Source: Betaproteobacteria bacterium
GTDB taxonomy: Bacteria; Pseudomonadota; Gammaproteobacteria; Burkholderiales; WYBJ01
NCBI GenBank assembly: GCA_009377585.1
Contig: WHTS01000006.1
Coordinates: 1-64,000 of the forward strand
Direction of reading: 5' to 3'
DNA length: 64,000 nt
Shown here: positions 16,171-25,025 of the stretch, one piece after another
Layout: each line of letters starts with the position of its first letter
Numbering within the stretch: the first letter of the stretch is position 1
Notes under the pieces: model-generated
Seen by the model: only the letters and a program-made list of their open reading frames with translations
Told to the model about the DNA's origin: nothing
Database searches by the model: none
Program-made: the position numbers and the translations under genes

Positions 16171-16608
16171 ATGGGTAAATTGCGCCATATCGCGATTGCG
16201 GTTCCGGATACCGATGCCGCCGCCAAGTTCTACGAGCAAGCGTTCGGCATGAAGCGTGTGCGCGAATCGGCAAGCTCGGTGATGCTTTCGGATGGTGTGA
16301 TCAGTCTTGCCATCCTGAACAACAAGACGAGCCATGAAGCGCTCGGCCACGAAGGGCTGCCTCACTTCGGTTTCATCGCTGAGGACGTCGAGCTAACGGC
16401 TGCAAATGCCGAGCGCAGCGGCGCGGTCTATGCAGATAGCGACGAGAATGTCGCCAAGCGCTTCGCGAACCGCGGCCAGCTCGAAGGCGGCAAGGTTACG
16501 GAGGCTGCGCAAAAGCAGGCGCAGCGCAAGTATGTCGATCCGAACGGCGTCAAGTTCGATATCGTCAACAGCGAGCACGCCCGCAATTCCTGGCGTCTTC
16601 CGCTGTGA
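16171..16608 (+). CDS. VOC-family (glyoxalase-fold) protein
   Basis: The 145-residue product shows two beta-alpha-beta-beta-beta modules: RHIAIAVPDTDAAAKFYEQAFGM, then HFGFIAEDVE and YVDPNGVKFDIVN. The metal ligands expected are H6 (RHIAIAV), E38-like positions in the first module, and H/E near LPHFGF and FDIV. Such proteins include lyases, epimerases (methylmalonyl-CoA type) and extradiol dioxygenases. Near a CoA-transferase and MaoC genes an epimerase or lyase role is plausible but not shown. Confidence 0.85.
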   Translation: MGKLRHIAIAVPDTDAAAKFYEQAFGMKRVRESASSVMLSDGVISLAILNNKTSHEALGHEGLPHFGFIAEDVELTAANAERSGAVYADSDENVAKRFANRGQLEGGKVTEAAQKQAQRKYVDPNGVKFDIVNSEHARNSWRLPL

Positions 16609-16780
16609 TGTTTTGCTCGCGGAATATTCCGCCGGAAAAGTTTGGTTCCTGACAACGCGGTAAGCCATATCGCGGCTCGGCGTGCCGGCAAGCTCGGGCT
16701 GCCGGTCGGCGTGGATGATGGACACGGGCCCGCCTGTGCGCCGAGAATGCCAGGGTCCTTTCTCGAGGAGAGTCGTTTCC

Positions 16781-18181
16781 ATGAAGGCAGGATTCGAAGA
16801 AGTCTTGGGCATCCGCGGTCGCGGCATGCCCGCGGTCAGCGAAGTAACGATTGCGGGCGGCGATCCCGTTTTCTCGGCGCGTTTCCGGATCGGCGAAGCC
16901 ACGGCGAACATCCTCGCCGGTATCGGCGTGGCGGTAACCGATATCCACGAAATGAAAACCGGTCGGCGCCAGAAGGTCGCACTCGACGTGCGTCATGCAG
17001 CTGCTACCTGCCAGAGCTCGAAGTACCTCAGTCAGCCGGCCCCCGAGGGCGGCTGGAAGCCTGTGCCGTCGTCACCATCGATGCTCCACATGCGCTCTAT
17101 CACCCAGCCGTGGCGATGCAAGGACGGGCGCTGGTACCTGCCGCACTTCAACCTGCCGCACTTGCACGATCGTGTGATCGGCGTGCTCGGCTGCGAATCG
17201 AACGCGGACGCAGTGGCCAAGGCTATCGCGAAATGGGATTCGGCCGACTTGGAGGAGGCGGTCGCGGCGGCGCGTGCCTGCGGCTCGATCGTGCGCTCCA
17301 ACGCCGAGTGGCTCGAGCACCCGCATGGAAAGATGCTCGCAGCAAGACCGCTGGTGGAGATCGTCAAGATCGGCGATAGCGACCCGATTCCGTTTCCCGG
17401 CGGGGAGCGGCCGCTTGCGGGCATCAAGGTGCTCGATCTGACGCGTATTCTCGCCGGTCCGATCGCGGCACGCACGCTGGCCGAGAACGGCGCTGACGTG
17501 CTGATGGTCGCCGCGCCGCACCTGCCGCAGGTACCCGAGCACGTAATGGACACGAGCCACGGCAAGCGCAGCTGCTTCCTCAACCTCAACTATTCCGACG
17601 ACCTGGCGACGCTCAAGAAGCTCGTGCGCGAAGCCGACGTATTCAGCCAAGGCTATCGTCCCGGCATCATGGACAAGCACGGGCTCACTCCGGAGCAGCT
17701 CGCGGCCGAACGTCCCGGTATCGTCTATCTGTCGATCAGCTGCTACGGCGCGGGCGGCGTGTTCTCGGGACGGGGCGGATGGGAGCAGATCGCGCAATGC
17801 GCGACCGGCATCTGCCTCGACAACGGCGACGAGCGCCCGAAGCTGCTGCCGGCTTCCGCATGCGACTACACGACCGGCTACAACGGCGCCTACGGCGTGC
17901 TGCTCGCTCTCGCGCGGCGCGCTCGCGAGGGTGGCTCCTACCATGTCCGGGTCTCGCTATGCCGCTCCGGAATGTATCTCCATAAGCAAGGACACGTCCG
18001 CTATACCGAGCCCGACATGGGGCTGACCCAGCCCGAGCTGGACGCAATCATGATCGAATCGAGCGGCGGCCATGGCACGCTCAAGCATCTCGGTCCGGTG
18101 CTGCGCATGTCAGAGACCAAGCCGTATTGGGATAAGGCGTCGCCCGTGCTGGGATCGAACCGGCCCGAGTGGCTCGTTTAG
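16781..18181 (+). CDS. CaiB/BaiF-type CoA-transferase
   Basis: The 466-residue protein has an N-terminal extension of about 210 residues (VLGIRGRGMPAVSEVTIAGG, SMLHMRSITQPWRCKDGRW) before a second block that resembles the start of type III CoA-transferases (LAGIKVLDLTRILAGPIAAR, ENGADVLMVAAPHLP, HGKRSCFLNLNY, ADVFSQGYRPGIMDKHG, GIVYLSISCYG). It thus resembles duplicated or swapped-domain CaiB proteins. The start at 16781 is set by CGAGGAG ten bases upstream. It would move CoA between a thioester and a carboxylic acid. The preceding VOC gene is on the same strand 170 bases upstream. Confidence 0.82.
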   Translation: MKAGFEEVLGIRGRGMPAVSEVTIAGGDPVFSARFRIGEATANILAGIGVAVTDIHEMKTGRRQKVALDVRHAAATCQSSKYLSQPAPEGGWKPVPSSPSMLHMRSITQPWRCKDGRWYLPHFNLPHLHDRVIGVLGCESNADAVAKAIAKWDSADLEEAVAAARACGSIVRSNAEWLEHPHGKMLAARPLVEIVKIGDSDPIPFPGGERPLAGIKVLDLTRILAGPIAARTLAENGADVLMVAAPHLPQVPEHVMDTSHGKRSCFLNLNYSDDLATLKKLVREADVFSQGYRPGIMDKHGLTPEQLAAERPGIVYLSISCYGAGGVFSGRGGWEQIAQCATGICLDNGDERPKLLPASACDYTTGYNGAYGVLLALARRAREGGSYHVRVSLCRSGMYLHKQGHVRYTEPDMGLTQPELDAIMIESSGGHGTLKHLGPVLRMSETKPYWDKASPVLGSNRPEWLV

Positions 18182-18304
18182 ACGCAGGCCGACGTCATTC
18201 GCAGCATCCGCCGGCTCGGCCGTATTCACCAAACATTACCACGACGAGCGGAATCACCAGGGGCACCCATTCGCCTTGCTGCTCGAGTCTCGAACTGAAG
18301 CGGG

Positions 18305-19681
18305 CTACCTGCCGCTCACCGCACTCATCAAGGGGGCAATGCTGGGCTGCGTCTCCAGGTTGTGGAGGATTTCGAGCGCTTCGTTCACTTTTGCCGCCGG
18401 AAGCGCTTTCGATGCGCAGTCGCGAAACTTCATGTCCATGCCCTGTGGGGTAACGCCGACGACCGGGCCTTCGAAGTTGCGGTTCTGTCCTTGCGCGAGC
18501 ACCGTGCCATCCTTCAACGTGATGCGCACCTCGTTGTAGGCCTCGACCCAGGAGGGCTTGCCTTCGTAGCCGGGATTGCGCCTCATGTTGATCTTCGGCA
18601 TCAGCGCCCGGATCTCGGGGCGCATCACCTGCTGGTCGCCCTCGAACTGTCCCAAGCCTACCTTGTCGTCCACGAGTGCGGCTGCGATGGTGTACTGGAT
18701 GGAGAACTTACCTTCCAGCGCGTTGTGCGGATCAGCGTGGATAAGCGAACGCGGTGGATCGAAATCGACCAGCACGTCCACCGACTCGACGTCACGGTGA
18801 TCGATCTTCTTGTCCTTCCGGAGAGCGAAATAGGCATCGAGCGGATTATGCGTGGAACCGCAGCACGGATACTTCTTGATCGTCACGCCGGGCTGTTCGA
18901 GGAACAATCGCTTGCCGAGATGTTCCAGCGGCTTGTTCACGTCCTCGCCCCGGCCGCCCGAGAATGCGTGCATGAAGCCAAAGCGGCCTTCGAGCCCGGT
19001 GGTCGCCGCCTGGTAACCGCGCTTCACCAGCATCGCGGCCGTCACGCCCCCGCGCGACGAATTGCCGGCATGGAAAGGCTTGGTCATCGTGCCGAAGTTT
19101 TCGCGCAGGCCGCAGGCGTTCGAGGCCGCGAGTGAAAGGGCCATTGCGGTCTGCTGTTCGTTCAACCCGAGCAGTCGGGCCGCGGCAGCCGCCGCGGTCA
19201 GCGTGCCCACCGGGGCCGTCGGGTGCCAGCCGAGATCGTCGGCATAGTCCACCCCCATTCCCGTATTGATGGCGCAGCCGACTTCGAAGCCGATCATATA
19301 CGCAGCCATGACATCGCGGCCCGACGCTTCCACTTGCTCGCCAACCGCCAAAGCAGGCGGCAAACAAACGACGCTGGGATGGCCTTTGAAGGGACGCGCG
19401 ATGTCGTCGTAGTCCAAGGCATGGCCCATCGCGCCGTTCACGAGCGCTGCCATGGGCGCAGAAGCCTTCATATTCTGGCCGATGAGGGTCGATCCCGAAT
19501 TTCCGCTGCCCGTGTCCTGGGCGAACCCGACGAGGATTTTCGTAAGATCCTCATTGGCGCCCGCGAGCGCACAGGCGACACAATCGATGATGCCATGACG
19601 TGCGGCGAAAACAGCATTGGGCGTGAAGTCCTCGAACTTGGCCGAGGTGATGTAATTGGCGACCTCTGCGGTGAGACCCAT
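18305..19681 (-). CDS. MmgE/PrpD family protein
   Basis: This 458-residue intact member of the 2-methylcitrate dehydratase/cis-aconitate decarboxylase-like family has NYITSAKFEDFTPNAVFAAR, IIDCVACALAGANEDL, the LNGAMGHALDYDD-type segment (NGAMGHALDYDDIA), ASNACGLRENFGTMTKPFHA and KKYPCCGSTHNPLDA. AAAGGAG precedes the ATG at 19681. It acts on a small branched di- or tricarboxylate, with the precise substrate unassigned. It is the intact counterpart of the broken paralogue at 10575-11380. Confidence 0.92.
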   Translation of the reverse strand: MGLTAEVANYITSAKFEDFTPNAVFAARHGIIDCVACALAGANEDLTKILVGFAQDTGSGNSGSTLIGQNMKASAPMAALVNGAMGHALDYDDIARPFKGHPSVVCLPPALAVGEQVEASGRDVMAAYMIGFEVGCAINTGMGVDYADDLGWHPTAPVGTLTAAAAAARLLGLNEQQTAMALSLAASNACGLRENFGTMTKPFHAGNSSRGGVTAAMLVKRGYQAATTGLEGRFGFMHAFSGGRGEDVNKPLEHLGKRLFLEQPGVTIKKYPCCGSTHNPLDAYFALRKDKKIDHRDVESVDVLVDFDPPRSLIHADPHNALEGKFSIQYTIAAALVDDKVGLGQFEGDQQVMRPEIRALMPKINMRRNPGYEGKPSWVEAYNEVRITLKDGTVLAQGQNRNFEGPVVGVTPQGMDMKFRDCASKALPAAKVNEALEILHNLETQPSIAPLMSAVSGR

Positions 19682-19772
19682 GTTTGCTCCTTTGACGTGG
19701 AACGTGACGGCGAAGTGGGGGAATTCGTTATAGCCGCAGGGGGAGGGCACATGAGGCCGTGCGGCTGACAAT

Positions 19773-21623
19773 TTAGCGCGATTGTAGAGAAACAATTTCG
19801 AGCAAGTGTCCAGGGTCGGCCGGCTTTGTCAGGTGAATGTCGAATCCGGCCTCGCGAGCGCTCATCTTGTCACCGCTCTGGCCATAGCCTGACAGCGCAA
19901 CGAGAAACGTCGACAGCCCGGACGCACGAACACGCGCCGCGATCTCGTAGCCACTCATTTCTGGAAGTCCGATATCCACGATGGCGACGTCCGGTTTCCA
20001 TTCCATGATCTGTGAAAGACCGGCCATGCCATTCGATGCAGTGCGCACGGAATGGCCGTGGGTTTGAAGGATTTGCTGGAGAGTGAGGAGCGAATCAAGC
20101 GCATCCTCGACCACGATGATCCTTCGCACAGGATGCTCCAACGATGGCGTTCGCGTATCGCTGCTTTCAATGGGGGTCGCAATTCGCGGTACGCGCGCAG
20201 TGAAGGTAGAGCCCTTCCCAGGACCGTCGCTTGCCGCACTGACCGTTCCGCCATGCATCTCCAAAATTCGTCGGACCAGAGTGAGCCCTATCCCCAGTCC
20301 TGCTCGGCGCCGGTCGACCCCTTGCTCCGCCTGGAAAAACAGGTCGAATGCTCGAGCGATCGTCTCCTGCTCCATTCCCGCTCCGTCGTCCGCGACGATC
20401 AGTTCGGCATGAGATTCGGTTGCATTCACCTGGATTCGAATGGAGCCGTCCGACCGCGTGTGCTGCACGGCATTATTGACCAGATTGGTGACGACTTGCT
20501 CGATTCGAGTGCGGTCGCCATTGACCCAGACGCTCGTCGCCCGGCATTCGAGTCGGCGGTTTCCGAATCTCCTATCTGCGCGAATCGAGTTGGCACCGCC
20601 TTCTACCGCTGCACCGAGATCCATCGGTCCCCGACTGAGGGAGAGCTTCCCCGTCACCGCGCGTCCCACGTCGAGCAGGTCGTCCACCATCCGCGTCAAA
20701 TAGGTGGTTTGGCGCCCGATGACATCGCGCGCAAAACGCCATTCCTGGCTGGCCGGGTCGGCGCGGTCGAGCAAGAAGATTGCGTTGGAGATCGAAGCAA
20801 GCGGGTTACGCAATTCATGTCCCAGCATCGCCAGAAACTGGTCTTTCGCCCGGCCGCTTTCAACTTCTTCCGACAGAGAGGCGCGCATTCGAGCAGCATG
20901 TCTCGCGGCTTTGGCTTCCAGGAATGAAAGGAGCAAGGTGGTGAGCAAAACGAACAGAGTCACGACCGCCACGGCGCCGGCAAGCCAACCGTTATCGATC
21001 AGCGCAGCAGTTCCCGTCGTCGCGTTGGCTGGAAATCGGGCTGCCGCCATTCCGCTGTAATGCATGCCGGCTATCGCGAGGCCCATACCAGTGGCGCCCC
21101 ATATCCGCCGATAGCGCGACCAGCCGGTTTCTTCCTGTGTGGTGAACACGATCCAAAATGCAGCAAGCGATGCTCCGATCGCGATCGCGAACGAAGCAAC
21201 GACCCACCAGAATTGATAGGTGATCGCCGGTTGAATCTTCACCGCGGCCATACCCACGTAATGCATGGAACAGATGCCGATGCCCATTACGATCCCTGAA
21301 GTGACCAGGGCGGCTCGCGCAATCGTCTTGCGGCTTGCGATGTACAAGGCATATGTCGAGGCGGCAATTGCAATGACGAGAGAAAGCAGCGTAATCCACA
21401 AGTCATAAGCAATGGGCACCGGCAAGGACAGCGCCAGCATACCGACGAAATGCATGGACCAGATTCCGATCCCCATTGAAAATCCGCCCCCGACCAACCA
21501 CGCTCGCGTCGCCCAGCCAGTCGCAAGTCGGATCCGAACGGCGAGCGTGAGCGCTGTGTACGACGCCAGAATGGCGACTAGAATCGAAAGGGCGACCAGA
21601 CCGTGGTGATAGTGTTGCGGCAT
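19773..21623 (-). CDS. MHYT-domain hybrid histidine kinase
   Basis: The 616-residue protein has an N-terminal membrane sensor with three MHYT repeats, MHFVGM (57-62), MHYVGM (120-125) and MHYSGM (187-192), thought to bind a metal and sense gases such as O2, CO or NO. About seven membrane helices are present. They are followed by a HisKA domain (phospho-acceptor H269 in GHELRNP), a HATPase_c domain (NLVNNAVQHT, DDGAGM, GLGIGL) and a C-terminal receiver domain with the aspartate in VDIGLPEMSGYE. There is no output domain, so signal passes to another protein or the receiver is a phosphate sink. The ATG at 21623 starts the first helix, and no strong Shine-Dalgarno is visible. Confidence 0.92.
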   Translation of the reverse strand: MPQHYHHGLVALSILVAILASYTALTLAVRIRLATGWATRAWLVGGGFSMGIGIWSMHFVGMLALSLPVPIAYDLWITLLSLVIAIAASTYALYIASRKTIARAALVTSGIVMGIGICSMHYVGMAAVKIQPAITYQFWWVVASFAIAIGASLAAFWIVFTTQEETGWSRYRRIWGATGMGLAIAGMHYSGMAAARFPANATTGTAALIDNGWLAGAVAVVTLFVLLTTLLLSFLEAKAARHAARMRASLSEEVESGRAKDQFLAMLGHELRNPLASISNAIFLLDRADPASQEWRFARDVIGRQTTYLTRMVDDLLDVGRAVTGKLSLSRGPMDLGAAVEGGANSIRADRRFGNRRLECRATSVWVNGDRTRIEQVVTNLVNNAVQHTRSDGSIRIQVNATESHAELIVADDGAGMEQETIARAFDLFFQAEQGVDRRRAGLGIGLTLVRRILEMHGGTVSAASDGPGKGSTFTARVPRIATPIESSDTRTPSLEHPVRRIIVVEDALDSLLTLQQILQTHGHSVRTASNGMAGLSQIMEWKPDVAIVDIGLPEMSGYEIAARVRASGLSTFLVALSGYGQSGDKMSAREAGFDIHLTKPADPGHLLEIVSLQSR

Positions 21624-21977
21624 ATCACGGAGAAAGCGTTCGGGCGAGGGACGGAAAGGTACGCGCGTGCCGCTGGCAGTGCTGCAACTGCCTGATATGA
21701 ACCTTCGACATTGGGTTCGATACCGCGGCTTCCCTTCCTCGGCAAAGGTAATAGCAGCCACAATCCGAAAATGCAAGCCATGATACTAATTGGCCGCGCT
21801 GCGCCAGAAGCTGAAAACCGATCCCGCGCGGCCACGCTTTCTCCTCGTGTCCTGCGATGCCGGTTGTTCATCGGCCAACATGCTGTCGCCTGGCAGAGAC
21901 GTATTGCGAGATAATCGACTGCTCCTACAGCCACGACTTGTTGCCGGAGTCAATCCGATCCAGGAGATGAAGTTGTC
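21624..21977. other. Divergent promoter region, no gene seen
   Basis: This 354-base spacer lies between the MHYT kinase and a Bug receptor. No frame resembles a protein family. An AGGAG at 21962-21966 lies 11 bases before the Bug start and is its likely ribosome-binding site. Confidence 0.4.
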
Positions 21978-22937
21978 ATGACAAGACGCATCGCAATCGT
22001 TTGCGCACTGGCGCTGAGCGCCGGCGCCGCGGGTGCCCAGGACTATCCGACGAAGCCGATTCGCTTGCTGGTCGGATTTTCGCCGGGCGGCCCCACCGAC
22101 ATCACCGCGCGACTCGCGGCCCAGCATCTGTCCGAAGCCCTCGGGCAGCAGGTCGTCGTGGACAATCGGCCGGGCGCAGGCGGAACCGTGTCCATGACCT
22201 CGCTCACGCAGGCAGCGCCGGACGGTTACACATTGTCGCTCTGCGCCAACGGCGAGATGGCGATCTCACCCAATCTGCGTCCCAACCTCGCGTACGATCC
22301 GCTCAAGAATGTTGCGTTCATCAGCCGCATCGGCGCAAGCCAGCTCGTGCTGGTGGTTCATCCGTCGCTGCCGGTGAAATCGGTCAAGGAGCTGATCGCG
22401 CTCGCCAAGGCACGGCCGGGAGCGATCAATTTCGCATCCTCGGGCGTCGGCTCGACGGCGCACCTGGCATCGGAGCTGTTCAAGCACATGGCGGGCATCA
22501 ACATCATTCACGTCCCCTACAAGGGCGCGGGCCCCGCGCTGACGGACCTGATCGGCGGGCAGGTGCAGATGCTGATTACCGGTTTCTCCGGCGCCGTGCC
22601 GCACGTCAAGGCCGGCAGACTGCGCGCGCTCGGCGCAACCGGGGCCAAGCGGATGTCCGCCATGCCGCAGCTGCCGACGATCGGCGAGACGGTGCCCGGC
22701 TACGAGGTGACGTCGTGGTACGGCATCGTCGCACCGGTCGGCACGCCCCGCGCGGTGATCACGAAACTGCACGGCGTACTCGCCGCAATGGTCCGGCAGC
22801 CGGAGGTCAGCGCACGTCTGGTCTCGCTCGGCATCGAACCCGAAGGCAGCTCTCCGGAAGAATTCGCGGCGCAGACGCGACGCGAGATCGCGAAATGGGC
22901 CAAGGTGGTCAAACTGGCGGGCGTGAAGCTGGATTGA
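21978..22937 (+). CDS. Bug-family periplasmic solute receptor (TctC-like)
   Basis: The 319-residue receptor has a Sec signal peptide cleaved near AGAAGAQDY. It shows the full set of Bug signatures: KPIRLLVGFSPGGPTDITAR, GQQVVVDNRPGAGGTVSM, APDGYTLSL, HVPYKGAGPALTDLIGGQVQ and LPTIGETVPGYEV. It is an orphan receptor with no adjacent permease. Similar receptors deliver carboxylates to distant Tct permeases, such as the one at 45549-47519, or act in sensing. The partner is inferred only. Confidence 0.93.
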   Translation: MTRRIAIVCALALSAGAAGAQDYPTKPIRLLVGFSPGGPTDITARLAAQHLSEALGQQVVVDNRPGAGGTVSMTSLTQAAPDGYTLSLCANGEMAISPNLRPNLAYDPLKNVAFISRIGASQLVLVVHPSLPVKSVKELIALAKARPGAINFASSGVGSTAHLASELFKHMAGINIIHVPYKGAGPALTDLIGGQVQMLITGFSGAVPHVKAGRLRALGATGAKRMSAMPQLPTIGETVPGYEVTSWYGIVAPVGTPRAVITKLHGVLAAMVRQPEVSARLVSLGIEPEGSSPEEFAAQTRREIAKWAKVVKLAGVKLD

Positions 22938-23030
22938 CGACATCCCCAAGCACGGGCAGCAGAGAGGTAGGCGGGCGACGCCGCGACAGCTTTCCCCGGC
23001 TGGCGATCGCGGCCGGGACAGCGCATGCCG

Positions 23031-24203
23031 TCAATCCATCGCGCCCGCCGGCGCGACGTTCGATTCGTCCGCGAAGCCTTGCGCGTTGCGCCGCTTCTTC
23101 AGCCACAAGTACAGTCCGCTTGCGAGCACCACGATCGTGATGATGTCGAGCAGCGCCCATAGAATCTTCATTGGCATGCCGCCGTAATCGCCGAAGTGCA
23201 GCGGTTGCGAGACCAGAAGCGCGGTCAGGTACCACGGCAGTTTCGGTGCCGCGGTAATCGCGGCCGTTTCGGCGTCGACCAGAACCGGCTGCAGCAGGCG
23301 GGATGTGAGCGGCGCGCTGCCGCGTAGAAAGAAGGTGTAGTGGTGCGGACTGGAGAAGGCCGTGCCGGGAAAGGCGATGAACGAAAGCGTCGTGCCGGGC
23401 GCGTTTGCCAGCGCCGCGTCGAGCGAGCGCTGCACCGACGCGCGCTCGCTGCTCGCGACGACGGGTTGGTCGCGGTACGGCGCGAGCAAGGTGCTCAGCT
23501 GATCGTACTGCCAGTACTTCACCAGCAGGTCGGCCCAGGTGTTGATCACACCGGTCGCGCCGACGACAAGCGCCCACATCAGCGTGACGATTCCCAACAG
23601 GTTGTGCAGGTCGAGCCATTTGATCCGCGAGGTGCGGCCACGCCGGACTGCGCCGAAATCGAGCCTGCGCGTGAACGGGCCGTACAGCACGATGCCCGAG
23701 ACGATGGCGATCACCAGCAGCAGCCCCATGAAACCGAGAAAGAGCTTGCCCGGCAGACCGGCGAACAGGTCGACGTGCAGCTTGAGCATGACATACATGA
23801 AGCCTTCGTCGAAACGCGGCTCGGCCAGGATATCGGCGGTGCGTGCGTCGACGGCGACGGAGCGGAAATCTTCCGTGGGCTCGGGGGTCGGCGTGAGCGT
23901 GACGAACCACAAGTCGGTGCTGTCCTCGGGCTGCGACGCGAACTGAACGATCCGGTCGGGGTGGCGGGCGTTCGCGACCTCCAGGACTCGGTCGAGCCCC
24001 GCCTTCGGCGTGCCGGGCGGCATTGCCGGCGCCTCGACTTCGGTGCCGAGCAGGTGGCCGATTTCGTGGTGAAAGATGAGCGGCAGCCCGGTCAGGCACA
24101 GCAGCAGCATGAACAGCGTGCAGACGAGGCTGCTCCACTTGTGCAGCCACGACCAGGTGCGAATGGCGCCGGGAGCGAGCAGGGCCGGGGCAGGTCGTTG
24201 CAT
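23031..24203 (-). CDS. PepSY-associated TM domain protein
   Basis: The 390-residue membrane protein has the PepSY-TM layout. The first helix follows WSWLHKWSSLVCTLFMLLLC and is followed by the LPLIFHHEIGHLL loop. A periplasmic PepSY-like domain sits at about 50-150, with further helices near 158-185, 208-228 and 355-378. Conserved histidines (H21, H45, H46, H50 and others) suggest heme or metal handling. Such proteins include iron-siderophore reductases and metal-related membrane proteins. It is preceded by only five bases by a small membrane protein gene, and the pair forms a transcription unit. Confidence 0.88.
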   Translation of the reverse strand: MQRPAPALLAPGAIRTWSWLHKWSSLVCTLFMLLLCLTGLPLIFHHEIGHLLGTEVEAPAMPPGTPKAGLDRVLEVANARHPDRIVQFASQPEDSTDLWFVTLTPTPEPTEDFRSVAVDARTADILAEPRFDEGFMYVMLKLHVDLFAGLPGKLFLGFMGLLLVIAIVSGIVLYGPFTRRLDFGAVRRGRTSRIKWLDLHNLLGIVTLMWALVVGATGVINTWADLLVKYWQYDQLSTLLAPYRDQPVVASSERASVQRSLDAALANAPGTTLSFIAFPGTAFSSPHHYTFFLRGSAPLTSRLLQPVLVDAETAAITAAPKLPWYLTALLVSQPLHFGDYGGMPMKILWALLDIITIVVLASGLYLWLKKRRNAQGFADESNVAPAGAMD

Positions 24204-24208
24204 GAGAG

Positions 24209-24409
24209 CTACCTGGATGAATACGGCGCAGAACCGGGTCGCTCAGGATGCCAAGCGAACCAGCCGATGACCAGAACCGGGATGCCGAGGCCGAGCCACG
24301 ACCACACGTCGCCCCATGCCTCCGACACGAGCGCCGAGATGAGACCGCTCGTGGTAAGAATCGCCAGCGCCGTGGGCCAGGTCCACGTGCGAATGCGCTC
24401 GCGGCTCAT
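24209..24409 (-). CDS. Small membrane protein preceding the PepSY gene
   Basis: This 66-residue protein has two hydrophobic segments (TALAILTTSGLISALVSEAW and WLGLGIPVLVIGWFAW) and begins MSRERIRTWTWP. Small proteins of this shape recur directly upstream of PepSY-TM genes in Burkholderiales, so it is probably a subunit or assembly partner. The function is unknown. The spacing to the next gene is five bases, implying translational coupling. Confidence 0.75.
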   Translation of the reverse strand: MSRERIRTWTWPTALAILTTSGLISALVSEAWGDVWSWLGLGIPVLVIGWFAWHPERPGSAPYSSR

Positions 24410-24442
24410 GCCGGGCGGAAACGGAAGGATCGCTCTGTTTGG

Positions 24443-24736
24443 CTAGAAGCGTCGCGGCTTGAAGAACCAGGTATAGCCATCCGGCGCGGCCCGCACGGCG
24501 ATGGCGCCGGCAACCGTTCCTCCCGCGCCCGTGCGATTGTCCACGATGACCCGTTGACCCCAGCCTTGCGAGAGCTGCTCGGCGAGCAGACGGGCAACGA
24601 CATCGATCTCGCTGCCGGGAGTAAAGCCGACGATCATGCGCACCGGCTTGTTCGGAAACCGCTCCTGCGATTGTGCGGCGTGCTGGGGGCCGAGGCACAT
24701 CACGGCCGCTGAGACTGCAACTTGCAGGTATCGCAT
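24443..24736 (-). pseudogene. Bug-family receptor, truncated after about 90 residues
   Basis: The start is normal: signal peptide to about AAQSQ, then KPVRMIVGFTPGSEIDVVAR, GQRVIVDNRTGAGGTVAG and APDGYTW. The frame then ends within six codons (FFKPRRF), where intact homologues go on for another 220 residues. The following sequence is occupied by the small membrane protein and PepSY genes. This is a 3' truncation from a rearrangement. Confidence 0.85.
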
Positions 24737-24886
24737 GACTGCTGACTCCTCCTTCGGTTTACGGCGTGGGACCGCCAGCTCGTTGGTGCTTCGTTCTACG
24801 TCGACCGGACCTCCATCGTGGCGCCAGGCGCAGCGTTACCCGGCGCATTGATTCCTGCCCCATGCGAGCGGGATGGATGCGCGCGT

Positions 24887-25012
24887 TCATACTGCTGCGG
24901 ATAGGCGAGATTCACCCCCAGCGCGCGAGAACTGCGTCATCGGCTCGACGACGATGCGGTTCGCCAACGTCAGCTTGCGCAGGGATACCGGCTCGAACAG
25001 TAGCGCGTTCAT
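24887..25012 (-). pseudogene. Old yellow enzyme (NADH:flavin oxidoreductase) N-terminal scrap
   Basis: The short frame reads MNALLFEPVSLRKLTLANRI followed by VVEPMTQFS, the conserved beginning of OYE/XenA-type flavin oxidoreductases (LFEP..LR.L.L.NRIVV.PM.Q). It loses homology after about 30 residues and stops 12 codons later. The intact family has about 360 residues. No Shine-Dalgarno is visible. It abuts the truncated Bug gene. Confidence 0.7.
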
Positions 25013-25025
25013 GGAGGCGGATGGG

